Positions 1 through 7,489 of a DNA stretch of 56,211 nucleotides are shown here, one piece after another. Position numbers and translations under genes: made by a program. The notes beneath the pieces are model-generated. The model searched no databases and had not been told where the DNA came from. It worked only from the letters and a program-made list of their open reading frames with translations. The number at the start of each line of letters is the position of its first letter. Position 1 is the stretch's first letter. The stretch is from Gemmatimonadota bacterium (GTDB lineage Bacteria; Gemmatimonadota; Gemmatimonadetes; Longimicrobiales; Longimicrobiaceae), in contig JAQBQD010000062.1 of assembly GCA_028287185.1 (NCBI GenBank), positions 1 to 56,211 of the forward strand. The letters are read 5' to 3'.

Positions 1-239
1 GCAGCCCCCTCGCGCGCGACCGTGCGGCGCCGCGACAGCCACACCGCCGCGCCGGCCGCCCCGGCCAGCACCAGCGCGGCGGGCACCGACAGGAGAAGGG
101 CTCCCAGCCCCTGGACAGGCGCGCCCGAGTGCAGCGTGGCGTCGTGCAGGTCGGCCACGCCGCCCGCCAGGCACAGCGCGAACCACGCCGCCAGTGCCAT
201 GCGCGCGAGCCACCATCCAGCGGTGCGGGGGCGTGTCAT
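1..239 (-). CDS. Small membrane protein, C-terminus cut by window edge
   Basis: The minus-strand frame opens at an ATG (237-239) and runs off the left edge without a stop, giving 79 residues. It starts MTRPRTAGWWLARMALAAWF and contains two hydrophobic stretches, at about residues 9-26 and 45-65, split by a short polar loop (VADLHDATLHSGA). The second ends in an Arg-rich stop-transfer segment (WLSRRR). Codon positions carry the strong third-position GC of its neighbours, which supports coding. I do not recognise a family; it looks like a small inner-membrane protein of at least two spans. It is divergent from the thiolase gene at 797. Confidence 0.55.
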   Translation of the reverse strand, partial: MTRPRTAGWWLARMALAAWFALCLAGGVADLHDATLHSGAPVQGLGALLLSVPAALVLAGAAGAAVWLSRRRTVAREGA

Positions 240-796
240 CGGACGGGTGCGGGGTGGACGCGCGGTGGGTGGGCAGGACCGGGTGCCGGCGCGGAGCGGC
301 GGGAACGGACGCCTTCGTGTTCCCTGTGGCGATTGTCTGGAGCCGGCGGAGTGACGGAAAGTAAGCAGGGGTGCGTCCGTGCTGGCAAGAGCGCGAGCCG
401 TCCGGCGCCACAACCGCGCCAGCGCGGGACGCGAAGGGAGCGGCATCGCGTCCATGGGTGCGGGGAGGAGCACCCCGCCGCAGCCTTTCGGAGAACGACC
501 CGCGCTCCGCCGCCATGACATCCCTCGGCGCGCCGGACGCGCTGCGATGCCCTCTACGGCGGAGCGCCGGCATTGGATTCGAACCCCCGGGGACGTGCGG
601 TGGAAGCGGCGGGCGATGGGGCGCGAAGCGGGCGCACGGGCGGGGGCGGGAGTGCGGCGGGAACACGGGGTTTCGGCGGCTGGGGCCGCGCCCTTGCTAT
701 GAACCCGGCTCAGCGGAAGATTCGTGGGCTCCGGTGCGCTGCGGCCGGAAGCTGCGCGGCACCCGCGCCCGCGAGGACCTGACCTGGAGAGGCGAG
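240..796. other. Intergenic region between divergent genes (557 bp)
   Basis: I see no convincing gene here. The thiolase reading frame stays open upstream to about 371, but that stretch has no recognisable thiolase sequence and is ordinary GC-rich read-through. A weak extended -10 (TG at 695-696, TATGAA at 698-703) precedes the thiolase without a good -35. A T-arm-like string at 575-589 is not a tRNA (see rejected items). Confidence 0.4.
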
Positions 797-2089
797 ATGA
801 ACGGAATGGGACGCAGGGTTGCCATCGTGGAAGGGTGCCGGACGCCGTTCGCCCGGTCGGGGACGGTGTTCAAGGGGGTGTCGGCCGTGGAGCTGGGCAA
901 GATCGCCGTGCGCGAGCTGATCGCCCGCTCGGAGGTGGACGTGAAGGAGATCGACCACGTGGTCTACGGCACCGTGGTCCAGTCCGTCCAGGAGCCGAAC
1001 ATCGCCCGCGAGGTCACCCTGGGCTCGGGCATCCCCGCCACCGTCCCGGCGTTCACGGTGGGACGCGCCTGCGCCTCGTCCAACCAGGCCATCACCAGCG
1101 GCGCCGAGCAGATCGCGCTGGGCATGGCGGACGTGGTGGTGGCGGGCGGCGCGGAGTCGCTCACCGACGTGCCCATCCTCTTCTCGCCGCAGATGCGCGA
1201 CGTGCTGGTGCGCGCCAGCAAGGCCCGCAGCCTGGGCGAGCGCCTGAGGGCGTTCGCGTCCATCCGCCCCGCCTACCTGACGCCCGTGACCCCGGCCATT
1301 GCCGAGCCCACGACGGGGCTCACCATGGGCCAGTCGGCCGAGAAGATGGCGCAGGAGAACGGCATCACCCGCGAGGCGCAGGACCGCTGGGCGCTGCGCT
1401 CGCACCAGCTCGCCGCCGCCGCCACCGCGGACGGCCGCCTCACGCGCGAGATCGCGCCGGCGTTCATCCCCCCGCGCTACTCCGAGGTGGTGACGAGCGA
1501 CAACGGCATCCGCGCCGACACCTCGCTGGAGAAGCTGGCCATGCTCAAGCCCGCCTTCGACAAGAAGTGGGGCACGGTGACGGCCGGCAACGCGTCGCCT
1601 CTCACGGACGGGGGCAGCGCGGTGCTGCTGATGAGCGAGGAGAAGGCGAAGGCGCTGGGATACACCCCGCTGGGCTACATCCGCAGCTACGCCTACGCGG
1701 CGCTGGCGCCCTCGGACCAGCTTCTCCAGGGGCCCGTCTTCGCGGCGCCGGTGGCGCTGGAGCGTGCGGGGCTGACCATGAAGGACATCGACCTGCTGGA
1801 GATCCACGAGGCCTTCGCGGCGCAGGTGCTCAGCAACCTGCAGTGGTTCGACTCGGACAGGATCGCGCAGGAGCGCCTGGGCCGCCCCAAGGCGATCGGC
1901 ATTCCCGACGAGGACCGCATCAACGTGATGGGCGGCTCTCTGGCCATCGGCCATCCCTTCGGCGCGACCGGCGGGCGCATCACGGTCACGCTGCTGAACG
2001 AGCTGAAGCGCCGCGGCCAGCAGTTCGGGATGATCTCCGTCTGCGCCGCCGGCGCGATGGGCTTCGTGATGATCGTGGAGCGGGAGTAG
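797..2089 (+). CDS. fadI: Acetyl-CoA C-acyltransferase (FadI-type thiolase)
   Basis: A 430-residue thiolase that cleaves 3-ketoacyl-CoA (or condenses acyl-CoA) in fatty-acid beta-oxidation. The nucleophilic cysteine is in GRACASSNQA, the catalytic histidines in EIHEAFAAQ and AIGHPFGATGGR, and the second cysteine in VCAAGAMG; all four expected residues are present and the length fits the family. The FadI flavour is suggested by the run around ITREAQDRWALRSHQLAA. I chose ATG 797 because it follows a GGAGAGGCGAG-like ribosome binding site and begins just before the conserved RRVAIVEGCRTPF; the frame extends further upstream without homology. No FadJ-like partner is adjacent. A hairpin terminator follows. 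An acetoacetyl-CoA thiolase role is the main alternative. Confidence 0.9.
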   Translation: MNGMGRRVAIVEGCRTPFARSGTVFKGVSAVELGKIAVRELIARSEVDVKEIDHVVYGTVVQSVQEPNIAREVTLGSGIPATVPAFTVGRACASSNQAITSGAEQIALGMADVVVAGGAESLTDVPILFSPQMRDVLVRASKARSLGERLRAFASIRPAYLTPVTPAIAEPTTGLTMGQSAEKMAQENGITREAQDRWALRSHQLAAAATADGRLTREIAPAFIPPRYSEVVTSDNGIRADTSLEKLAMLKPAFDKKWGTVTAGNASPLTDGGSAVLLMSEEKAKALGYTPLGYIRSYAYAALAPSDQLLQGPVFAAPVALERAGLTMKDIDLLEIHEAFAAQVLSNLQWFDSDRIAQERLGRPKAIGIPDEDRINVMGGSLAIGHPFGATGGRITVTLLNELKRRGQQFGMISVCAAGAMGFVMIVERE

Positions 2090-2112
2090 GTTCGGCGGAA
2101 GATCGAGCTGTG

Positions 2113-2156
2113 CGAGATGAAGAAGGGCTCCCCGCGGGGAGCCCTTCTTCATCTCG
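2113..2156. terminator. Bidirectional terminator, perfect palindrome
   Basis: Two 22-nt arms (2113-2134 and 2135-2156) are exact reverse complements, centred on CCGCGG and including AAGGGCTCCCC/GGGGAGCCCTT. It lies between the convergent thiolase and YwgA-like genes, so it probably serves both strands. Confidence 0.8.
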
Positions 2157-2173
2157 AGCGGAGGAGACCGCCG

Positions 2174-2740
2174 TCAGTCGAGCATCACGTAGTGCTTCCT
2201 GCGCAGCTCCCGTACGGCGCCGGCGATCGTCTGCGTCGTGAAATGCGGCTTGATGCCTTGCACCGTGCGCACCAACGCCTCCTCCGATCGAGGATGCCGG
2301 CGGCGGCGGGCGTCGCGGTCCGCGTAGACGATGGTGGCGCGCAGCTCGAGGTCCTTTGCGCTGAATCCGCCGAAGTCGGCCAGCAGCTGGTCGATCTTGG
2401 GCGCGGCTTGGTTCAGGAACCCGGCGGCCTTGTGCCGGATGAGGGCCGATTTCTCACCGGGCGCGATCTCGTAGCCGCCCACGGCGGGAAGGTACGAGAC
2501 GCGGACCCCCCCCAGGCCTTCCACCGTGTCCAGGTCGCCGAGCAGGTCCGCGCTGAACGGACCGTAGGTGTAGAGGGGGAAGTCGTAATCGCAGTCCACG
2601 CCGAACAGGGCCTGCAGCAGGTACACGTACTTCTGCAGGGCCGTCTTCCCGAACAGGCCGTCGTTCCGATCGGCCAGGCGGCCGGCCAGCTCGCAGACCA
2701 GCGCGTAACGCTCCCAAGGTATGCCGACGTCGATGCTCAT
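2174..2740 (-). CDS. YwgA-like protein of the HD/YwgA pair
   Basis: A 188-residue protein with an N-terminal KTALQKYVYLLQ followed by YDFPLYTYGPFS, the pattern I associate with YwgA-type proteins and the related SocA/Panacea-like fold. The C-terminal half is helical and charged, with an Arg-rich stretch (ARRRRHPRSE). No catalytic motif is evident. Its ATG overlaps the stop of the upstream HD gene by 4 nt (ATGA), so the two should be translationally coupled. In Bacillus, ywfO (HD) and ywgA are also neighbours, so the pair may be functionally linked; the partnership itself is inference. The function is unknown. Confidence 0.65.
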   Translation of the reverse strand: MSIDVGIPWERYALVCELAGRLADRNDGLFGKTALQKYVYLLQALFGVDCDYDFPLYTYGPFSADLLGDLDTVEGLGGVRVSYLPAVGGYEIAPGEKSALIRHKAAGFLNQAAPKIDQLLADFGGFSAKDLELRATIVYADRDARRRRHPRSEEALVRTVQGIKPHFTTQTIAGAVRELRRKHYVMLD

Positions 2741-4038
2741 CTGCTGCCTTCCGTTCTCATGGAGGTTTGGGCCACGATCTCGTCAGCCGCTTTCCGATCT
2801 TCCACGCGTGCATAAAGCAGGCGCTTGTCACTGCGCTTCAGCCCGGCGACGGCGGTGGAATAATGCGACAGCGGCACAACGGCGGCGCCCTGTGCCGTTT
2901 CCGGCGCGATCATGATCTCGCCCTCCGGCTTGTACCAGTTGCTGCCCGCCTTTCCGATGTGGGCGAGCAAGGGACCCAGCTGCTCCGCAACCTCCTCCAG
3001 CCGCTCCAGGTCTTCCAGCGAGGGCTGCTCGGATGTCTGGTAGACCAGCCGATGGTGCTGCCGGGTGCGGAGGATCTCGCCATGCTCGCCTCCCCCTCCA
3101 TCCTCCAGCATGCCGAGGGCGCGCCAGTCGGTCCACTCCAGGTACCGTTTCAGGCCTCCGCGCGTCGTCGGTGGGGGAAAGCGGTCCGCCGGCTGGTCCG
3201 GCGCACCCTGCTGCGATTCGGCGAGGAGGGCCGCTATGGCACGGGCGATGTGGTGATCGAACGCCACCCGCGTCTTGTGGAAGTACACCTGGGTGAACAT
3301 CTGGTAGCGTGCCCAGATCAGGCCCTCGGCCGCGTGCCAGCCGCCCTCCTCGATGGCCAGCCGCGGCCCGCTGGCCGGGTCGTCGACCAGGGTGATCGAG
3401 TTGACGAGGCGGTCCAGGTCGTAGTGGCCATAGCGGACGCCGGCATGGTACGAGTCGCGGAGCAGGTAGTCCGCGCGATCCGCGTCGAGCTGGCTTGTGA
3501 CGAGCTCCCGCCAGAAAAGGCGCTCGGAGCTGAGGGACGGTCCGCCCTCGATGTAGTCCGCAACCTCCGCGGCGGTGATGCCGTGGTTTCGAAGATTGGA
3601 CAGGTGGTTGTCGATCACGTCCGCCATCTCGAGGCGGATCAGCTGCGCCGAATATTCTTCGTGCTTGAAGGGCTTGCCGGTTTCGGGGTTGACGGGCATC
3701 AAGTCCTCTCCGGCGTGGGAGAACGGAGAGTGTCCCACGTCGTGCAGGAGGGCGGCGAGGCGAATGAGGATCCGCTGCCGCTTCAGCCCGTCGTCCTCGA
3801 ACCCCAGCTCCGCCAGCACCTTCCGCCGCGAGGTGGTGATGTGGTCGAACATCCGCGTCGCGACGTGCATCACGCCCAGCGAGTGCTCGAACCTGGTGTG
3901 CATGGCACCGGGATAGACCATGTCCGTCCAGGCGAGCTGGCGAATCCTGCGGAGCCTCTGGAAGACGGGATGATTGATGATGTCCCGCTCCCACTCGCTC
4001 AGCGGGATGAAGCCATGGATCGGGTCCCGGATTTCCAT
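2737..4038 (-). CDS. HD-domain phosphohydrolase (YwfO/COG1078-like)
   Basis: A 433-residue HD-superfamily protein. Metal-binding histidines and the HD pair are seen in HTRFEHSLGVMH and AALLHDVGHSPFSHAGED; further conserved segments are TSQLDADRADYLLRD and a YGHYDLDRL stretch. This is the dGTPase/SAMHD1-like architecture, so nucleotide triphosphate hydrolysis is plausible, but the substrate cannot be read from sequence. Start ATG 4036-4038 gives MEIRDPIHGFIPLSEWE, the usual N-terminus of the family; longer in-frame openings upstream have no homology. No clear Shine-Dalgarno precedes it. It is coupled to the YwgA-like gene. Confidence 0.85.
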   Translation of the reverse strand: MEIRDPIHGFIPLSEWERDIINHPVFQRLRRIRQLAWTDMVYPGAMHTRFEHSLGVMHVATRMFDHITTSRRKVLAELGFEDDGLKRQRILIRLAALLHDVGHSPFSHAGEDLMPVNPETGKPFKHEEYSAQLIRLEMADVIDNHLSNLRNHGITAAEVADYIEGGPSLSSERLFWRELVTSQLDADRADYLLRDSYHAGVRYGHYDLDRLVNSITLVDDPASGPRLAIEEGGWHAAEGLIWARYQMFTQVYFHKTRVAFDHHIARAIAALLAESQQGAPDQPADRFPPPTTRGGLKRYLEWTDWRALGMLEDGGGGEHGEILRTRQHHRLVYQTSEQPSLEDLERLEEVAEQLGPLLAHIGKAGSNWYKPEGEIMIAPETAQGAAVVPLSHYSTAVAGLKRSDKRLLYARVEDRKAADEIVAQTSMRTEGSR

Positions 4039-4309
4039 TCGTGAACGGTGCACGTGAAGGGGACGGCCATGACGACGTCGGCATCGAACGCGACAGGCTA
4101 CGTCGCTCCCCCCGCCGCTGCAAGCCCGTGCTCGGCGCTCGGAAGACGGTTTCGGCGCGCGCGGTGGGCGATTCAACGGCGGCCTGGGCCGTGCGTCTCG
4201 CTGCCGCTTCAACCCTGGAGGCGTGAGGTTCTGGATCCAAGGCCGCCGGGTCGCCCCGGCCGTGAGGGCCATCGGTGCACGCGGGGCATCGTGACTGCTT
4301 AACGAGGGC

Positions 4310-4852
4310 TTACACCGCGCACGCCTCGTACAGGCGCAGGCGCAGGCGCACGCGGTCCAGCACGCGCTCGGTGGGCCAGCCCTGGGCGAACTCGCCGACG
4401 GCCTGGGCCACCTCGGCGGCCAGCTCGCGGCCGGGCACCGCGCCCAGGAGCTGCGCGATCCACCACCCGGGCACCAGGTCGGCCAGGGCGAACAGGTCGG
4501 CGATGCGCTCCTCGCGGGCCGTCCACCCGTCGTCGGCCAGGAAGACGGCGCCATCGGCATCGCCCGCCAGCACGTGCGCCAGCTCGTGGCGCAGGGCGAA
4601 GGTGCGCTCCACGCGGTCGCCGTCGCGGTTCACGAACACGGGATACACGCCGCCGCACCGCGGGAGCACCATGGCGGCGGCGGTGGACTGGAACGGGAAC
4701 ACCTCGAGGTGGCAGCCCGCGCCGCGCAGCAGGCCCGCCACCTGGTCGGTGCGCACGGGCGACTGCGGGCCGGCGTACGCGGGCTCGTGCCCACGCGCAA
4801 GGTCCAGCAGGCGGCCCACCGCCCGGCACAAGCCGTCCTCGTCAGACCTCAT
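4310..4852 (-). CDS. ImmA/IrrE-like metallopeptidase
   Basis: A 180-residue protein with the zinc-protease motif HELAH (residues 89-93) inside TFALRHELAHVLAGD, followed by an acidic helix EERIADLFALADLV that supplies the usual third ligand. ImmA-type proteases cleave Xre-family repressors during induction of integrative elements and phage-like clusters. It overlaps the upstream repressor gene by 11 nt, so the two form one operon transcribed away from the tail cassette. I infer that it inactivates that repressor upon stress. Which cleavage site is used cannot be told from sequence. Confidence 0.8.
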   Translation of the reverse strand: MRSDEDGLCRAVGRLLDLARGHEPAYAGPQSPVRTDQVAGLLRGAGCHLEVFPFQSTAAAMVLPRCGGVYPVFVNRDGDRVERTFALRHELAHVLAGDADGAVFLADDGWTAREERIADLFALADLVPGWWIAQLLGAVPGRELAAEVAQAVGEFAQGWPTERVLDRVRLRLRLYEACAV

Positions 4853-5273
4853 CGCCCTCCACGCGGTCCCTCAGCTCGTACCACCAGTCCGGCAGCGCCG
4901 CGCGCGCGGTGAGCATGCGGCGCAACCCCTCCAGCGCGTCCAGCTTGCGGGCGCGCGCCTCGCCCGCGGGCCCGATGCCCCCCAGGAAGCGCACCACGGC
5001 GTCGAAGGAGGAGAACAGGTCCTCGCCCTCGCGCTCCACGGGGGCGGCGCGCCCGCTTCCGGTGCCGTGCCGCAGCCAGCCCGCGTCCACCCCCGCCCAC
5101 TCGGCGATGCGCTCCACGTGGTAGGGCAGCGCCACCGAGCCGCCCGTCTCCCAGCGCGCGATGGAGCCGCTGTGCACCCCCAGCCGCGCGGCCAGCGCGG
5201 GCCGGTCCAGCCCCAAGCGTTCGCGCGCCTCGCGCAGCCGCCGGCCCACGGCCCGGCGTTCGTCAACGTCCAT
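4842..5273 (-). CDS. Xre/cI-type repressor of the tail cassette
   Basis: A 143-residue protein with an N-terminal helix-turn-helix (about residues 8-60; LDRPALAARLGVHSGSIARW contains the recognition helix) and a charged C-terminal half (WWYELRDRVE near the end). The start ATG 5271-5273 (MDVDERRAVGRR) is preferred over an in-frame start 14 codons upstream, because that extension would run into the operator. It is followed by an ImmA-like protease gene with an 11-nt overlap. The neighbouring inverted repeats at 5292-5352 are its most likely binding sites. No LexA-type self-cleavage domain is visible, consistent with protease-mediated derepression. Confidence 0.8.
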   Translation of the reverse strand: MDVDERRAVGRRLREARERLGLDRPALAARLGVHSGSIARWETGGSVALPYHVERIAEWAGVDAGWLRHGTGSGRAAPVEREGEDLFSSFDAVVRFLGGIGPAGEARARKLDALEGLRRMLTARAALPDWWYELRDRVEGDEV

Positions 5274-5291
5274 CACACCTCCACGGAGCAG

Positions 5292-5352
5292 CGTATGACA
5301 CCCTTGACATGCCACGCGCTTTTGTTAAATTCGTCATACGAAGGGCGTGGCA
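5292..5352. promoter_or_regulatory. Operator: two interlocked inverted repeats
   Basis: CGTATGAC (5292-5299) pairs with GTCATACG (5333-5340), and TGCCACGC (5310-5317) pairs with GCGTGGCA (5345-5352). Both pairs are exact 8-mers and bracket the -35/-10 of the rightward promoter in the repressor/Ogr-like intergenic region. This is the layout of a phage-type operator. Confidence 0.6.
5304..5331 (+). promoter_or_regulatory. Rightward sigma70-type promoter
   Basis: TTGACA (5304-5309), a 16-bp spacer and TAAATT (5326-5331), in a locally AT-rich patch upstream of the zinc-finger gene at 5461. It overlaps the interlocked inverted repeats. Confidence 0.65.
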
Positions 5353-5460
5353 CCTGTGCACGACGTTAAGGTATGCGCAAGCGCACGGTGCGACAAGGGT
5401 TCGGCGTCCCTTCAAGGACGCGCCGCCGCGGCCTGCGCGGCGCGCAACGCAAGGAGCAAG

Positions 5461-5736
5461 ATGCGGGACGGAGCATGCACGGAGCCGCAGGGCGGCCTCG
5501 CCCAGGGGACGGGCGCGGGCGCCGGCGCGGAAGGGGAGGAGCGCGGCGAGCTGCTGCGCCTTTCGGCGAGCTGCCCGCGCTGCGGATCGCGGCCGGCCAT
5601 GCGGATCACGCGGCCCCTGGTGGCGGCGCTGGGCGCCGAGCCGGGCACGCGCAGGCTGGCCACCTACCAGTGCCAGCGCCGCGGGTGCGGGGCCGTGTAC
5701 GACCTGGCGGCGGAGGCGTTCCGCCGGGCCTCGTAG
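5461..5736 (+). CDS. Ogr/Delta-like zinc-finger protein
   Basis: A 91-residue protein with four cysteines in the Ogr/Delta arrangement: CPRCG near residue 39, then YQCQRRGCGAVYDL near residue 70. P2 Ogr and related small proteins activate late tail genes by contacting RNA polymerase alpha; the role here is inferred from motif and position. The N-terminal 33 residues are Gly/Ala/Glu-rich and low complexity. ATG 5461 follows AAGGAGCAAG, a good ribosome binding site; the open frame further upstream lacks one. It lies between the repressor operator and the tail-operon promoter, suggesting a relay from repressor to tail genes. A generic zinc ribbon is the alternative. Confidence 0.6.
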   Translation: MRDGACTEPQGGLAQGTGAGAGAEGEERGELLRLSASCPRCGSRPAMRITRPLVAALGAEPGTRRLATYQCQRRGCGAVYDLAAEAFRRAS

Positions 5737-5756
5737 AAAGCGGGCGATTCACGTCC

Positions 5757-5785
5757 TTGACAGGAAGACGCGGCGCGGGTAGGTT
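5757..5785 (+). promoter_or_regulatory. Tail operon promoter
   Basis: TTGACA (5757-5762), a 17-bp spacer and TAGGTT (5780-5785). Transcription would begin near 5792, about 190 nt before the first tail gene. Confidence 0.65.
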
Positions 5786-5829
5786 GATACCGAACGAACA
5801 CCGAAGATAAATCCGAGACATCGGCCGGT

Positions 5830-5868
5830 AAAGGCCCCTCACGGCACAGCGCCCGTGCAGGGGCCTTT
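5830..5868 (+). terminator. Leader hairpin/terminator inside the tail operon 5' region
   Basis: AAAGGCCCCT (5830-5839) pairs perfectly with AGGGGCCTTT (5859-5868). An inner CACGG/CCGTG stem follows, and the 3' arm itself ends in TTT. It lies downstream of the promoter at 5757-5785 and upstream of the first tail gene, so it would stop most transcripts unless bypassed. Confidence 0.65.
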
Positions 5869-5978
5869 CTGCGTCCCTGAACCGCGGGCAACGGCCCGCA
5901 CACCCGCCCCTTCCGCCGCGGCCGGGCGGCGGAAAGGGGATCCCGGTCCGGTCACACCCTTCACACGGGGAGAGCGCG

Positions 5979-6377
5979 TTGAGCACATCATCGGCGATAG
6001 GACAGCTGTCGGAGGCGGTGGTGACCCTCCTCCAGGGATACGACCTCCTCACGGACACGATCGACGGCATGGTCATCCTTCCCACGGGGGTGCCGATCCC
6101 GCCGTTCGTGCGGCTGGGGGAGAAGACCGAGAAGAACCTGCGCACCTTCTCGACCGTGGGCACCCAGGCGTCCATCGCGATCGAGATCGCGGTGCCCGGG
6201 GCCACGGACGACGGCGCGATGGAGGCCTACGGGCTGATCAAGACCCTCCTCGAGGCCCAGCCGCTGCCCATGGTGAGCCGCACCATCGTGCAGAAGGACG
6301 TGACGCTCGAGAAGACGAGCGTGGACGCGGACGGAGTGACCTGGCGCGTCTTCGCGCGGCTGGACGCGACGCTGTAG
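5979..6377 (+). CDS. Tail terminator / completion protein (DUF3168-like)
   Basis: A 132-residue protein with the layout of siphophage tail terminator (gpU-like, DUF3168) proteins: helical N-terminus (AVVTLLQGYDLLTDTI), a central beta stretch (ASIAIEIAV), a helix (GAMEAYGLIKTLLE) and a C-terminal strand ending TWRVFARLDATL. Such proteins cap the tube at the head-proximal end; with no capsid gene nearby, the cap would close the particle. The start is TTG 5979 after GGGGAGAG at 5967-5974; no ATG or GTG gives a comparable start. It is the first gene of the tail operon. Family assignment rests on fold pattern and gene order. Confidence 0.65.
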   Translation: MSTSSAIGQLSEAVVTLLQGYDLLTDTIDGMVILPTGVPIPPFVRLGEKTEKNLRTFSTVGTQASIAIEIAVPGATDDGAMEAYGLIKTLLEAQPLPMVSRTIVQKDVTLEKTSVDADGVTWRVFARLDATL

Positions 6378-6435
6378 GCGGCACGCGGCACCGTTCCGGA
6401 AGTCTCATCCAACACAACGAACAGGAGCAGCAGAC

Positions 6436-6834
6436 ATGGCCATCTCGGGCAAGACTCTCGTGGTGAAGGTCGGCGCGGCGCAGGCGGGCCCGTTCACCCT
6501 GGTGTCGGAGCTGAAGGACGCTTCGTTCAGCCAGTCGGGCGCCAACCAGGACGTCAGCACCTTCGACGTGGACTGGATGAAGCGCATCCAGGGCCTCAAG
6601 GACGGCTCGTTCTCGCTGAGCGGCTTCTACGCCCCCACGGACACCAACGGCCAGGTGGCAATCCGCAACGCGTGGCTGAACGACACCCCGCTCTTCATCC
6701 AGTACCTGCCGAACGCCACCGCCGGGTTCCAGCAGGAGGTGAAGGTCTCGAAGTTCGACATCAAGGCCAGCGCGAGCGGCGTCGCCGAGGTCTCCATCGA
6801 GCTCGAGGGCAACGGCGCCATCACGGCCGTCTGA
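6436..6834 (+). CDS. Major tail tube protein
   Basis: A 132-residue, beta-rich protein (MAISGKTLVVKVG...; DVSTFDVDWMKRIQGLKDGS; VSIELEGNGAITAV), typical in size and composition of siphophage/F-pyocin tube subunits, which stack as hexameric rings. The LKDGSFSLSGFY segment and the closing VSIELEGNG strand match the usual tube beta-sandwich. The ATG follows AGGAGCAGCAGAC. It is between the tail terminator and a second, longer tube-like protein, the standard tail-module order. Membrane segments and signal peptide are absent. Confidence 0.7.
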   Translation: MAISGKTLVVKVGAAQAGPFTLVSELKDASFSQSGANQDVSTFDVDWMKRIQGLKDGSFSLSGFYAPTDTNGQVAIRNAWLNDTPLFIQYLPNATAGFQQEVKVSKFDIKASASGVAEVSIELEGNGAITAV

Positions 6835-6847
6835 GCGGGGAGGCGAA

Positions 6848-7489
6848 ATGGCAATCGCGGGGCGCAAAGCCCAGGTGAAGGTGGCCGGCGCGCTCGTCGC
6901 CTTCACGAACGAGCCCACCACGGCGGTCACGCCGCTGGTGGACTACCAGGTCACGAACGCCGTCAAGCGGGTGTGGGACCGCTCGATGACCCCCACGGTG
7001 CAGGTCTCCACCGACGGCGGCACCACGTACCCCACCGTGTCGGCCAGCCTGTACACCATCAACCGGCTGACCGGGACGGTGACCTTCGCGCCGGCCCTGA
7101 CGGGCTCGCCGCTGGTGCGGGTGAGCGGATCGTACCTGCCGCTGTCGGTGGTGGCCGAGGCCAGCGAGTACAGCTACTCGCTCACGGCCAAGAACGCGGA
7201 CTACCCCCGGCTGGGGGACGTCTACGCCACCCGGGTGCAGACGCTGAAGGACGTGAGCGGCTCGCTGTCGCGGTGGTACGCGGCGGACCCGTACTTCACC
7301 AACGCCCTCACGGGCGAGACGCCGGTGCTGCTGGAGTTCTACGCCAGCTCGGCCTCCGCGCCCGACCTGCGCTGCTGGGCGGTGGTGAACAAGGAGGAGA
7401 TCAAGGCGGCCCTCGACGGCCTGACGGAGACGACCGTCTCCTGGGAAGGCGCGTCGGACACGGAAGGGAGGTCGATCAGTGTCGTCTAA
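6848..7489 (+). CDS. Second tail-tube-like protein with inserted domain
   Basis: A 213-residue protein whose N-terminus (MAIAGRKAQVKVAGALVAF) parallels the preceding tube protein (MAISGKTLVVKVG), and whose C-terminal half has the same LKDVSGSLSRWY-type segment and closing strand (TETTVSWEGASD). Between them lies an extra beta-rich insertion (VQVSTDGGTTYP...RLTGTVTFAP). It therefore looks like a decorated tube paralogue, either co-assembling in the tube or forming an adaptor ring. It starts 13 nt after the first tube gene, with GGGGAGGCGAA as binding site, and overlaps the chaperone gene by 11 nt. Confidence 0.6.
   Translation: MAIAGRKAQVKVAGALVAFTNEPTTAVTPLVDYQVTNAVKRVWDRSMTPTVQVSTDGGTTYPTVSASLYTINRLTGTVTFAPALTGSPLVRVSGSYLPLSVVAEASEYSYSLTAKNADYPRLGDVYATRVQTLKDVSGSLSRWYAADPYFTNALTGETPVLLEFYASSASAPDLRCWAVVNKEEIKAALDGLTETTVSWEGASDTEGRSISVV

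Noticed and set aside
575..589. T-arm-like string resembling a tRNA fragment on the minus strand
   Set aside because: The surrounding arms do not form a T-stem (pairs fail after two bases) and there is no anticodon arm or acceptor.
371..796. Upstream extension of the thiolase frame
   Set aside because: No homology and no ribosome binding site; the family N-terminus begins at the ATG at 797.
710..2152. Long minus-strand frame opposite the thiolase
   Set aside because: His/Arg-rich shadow of the real gene; no domain.
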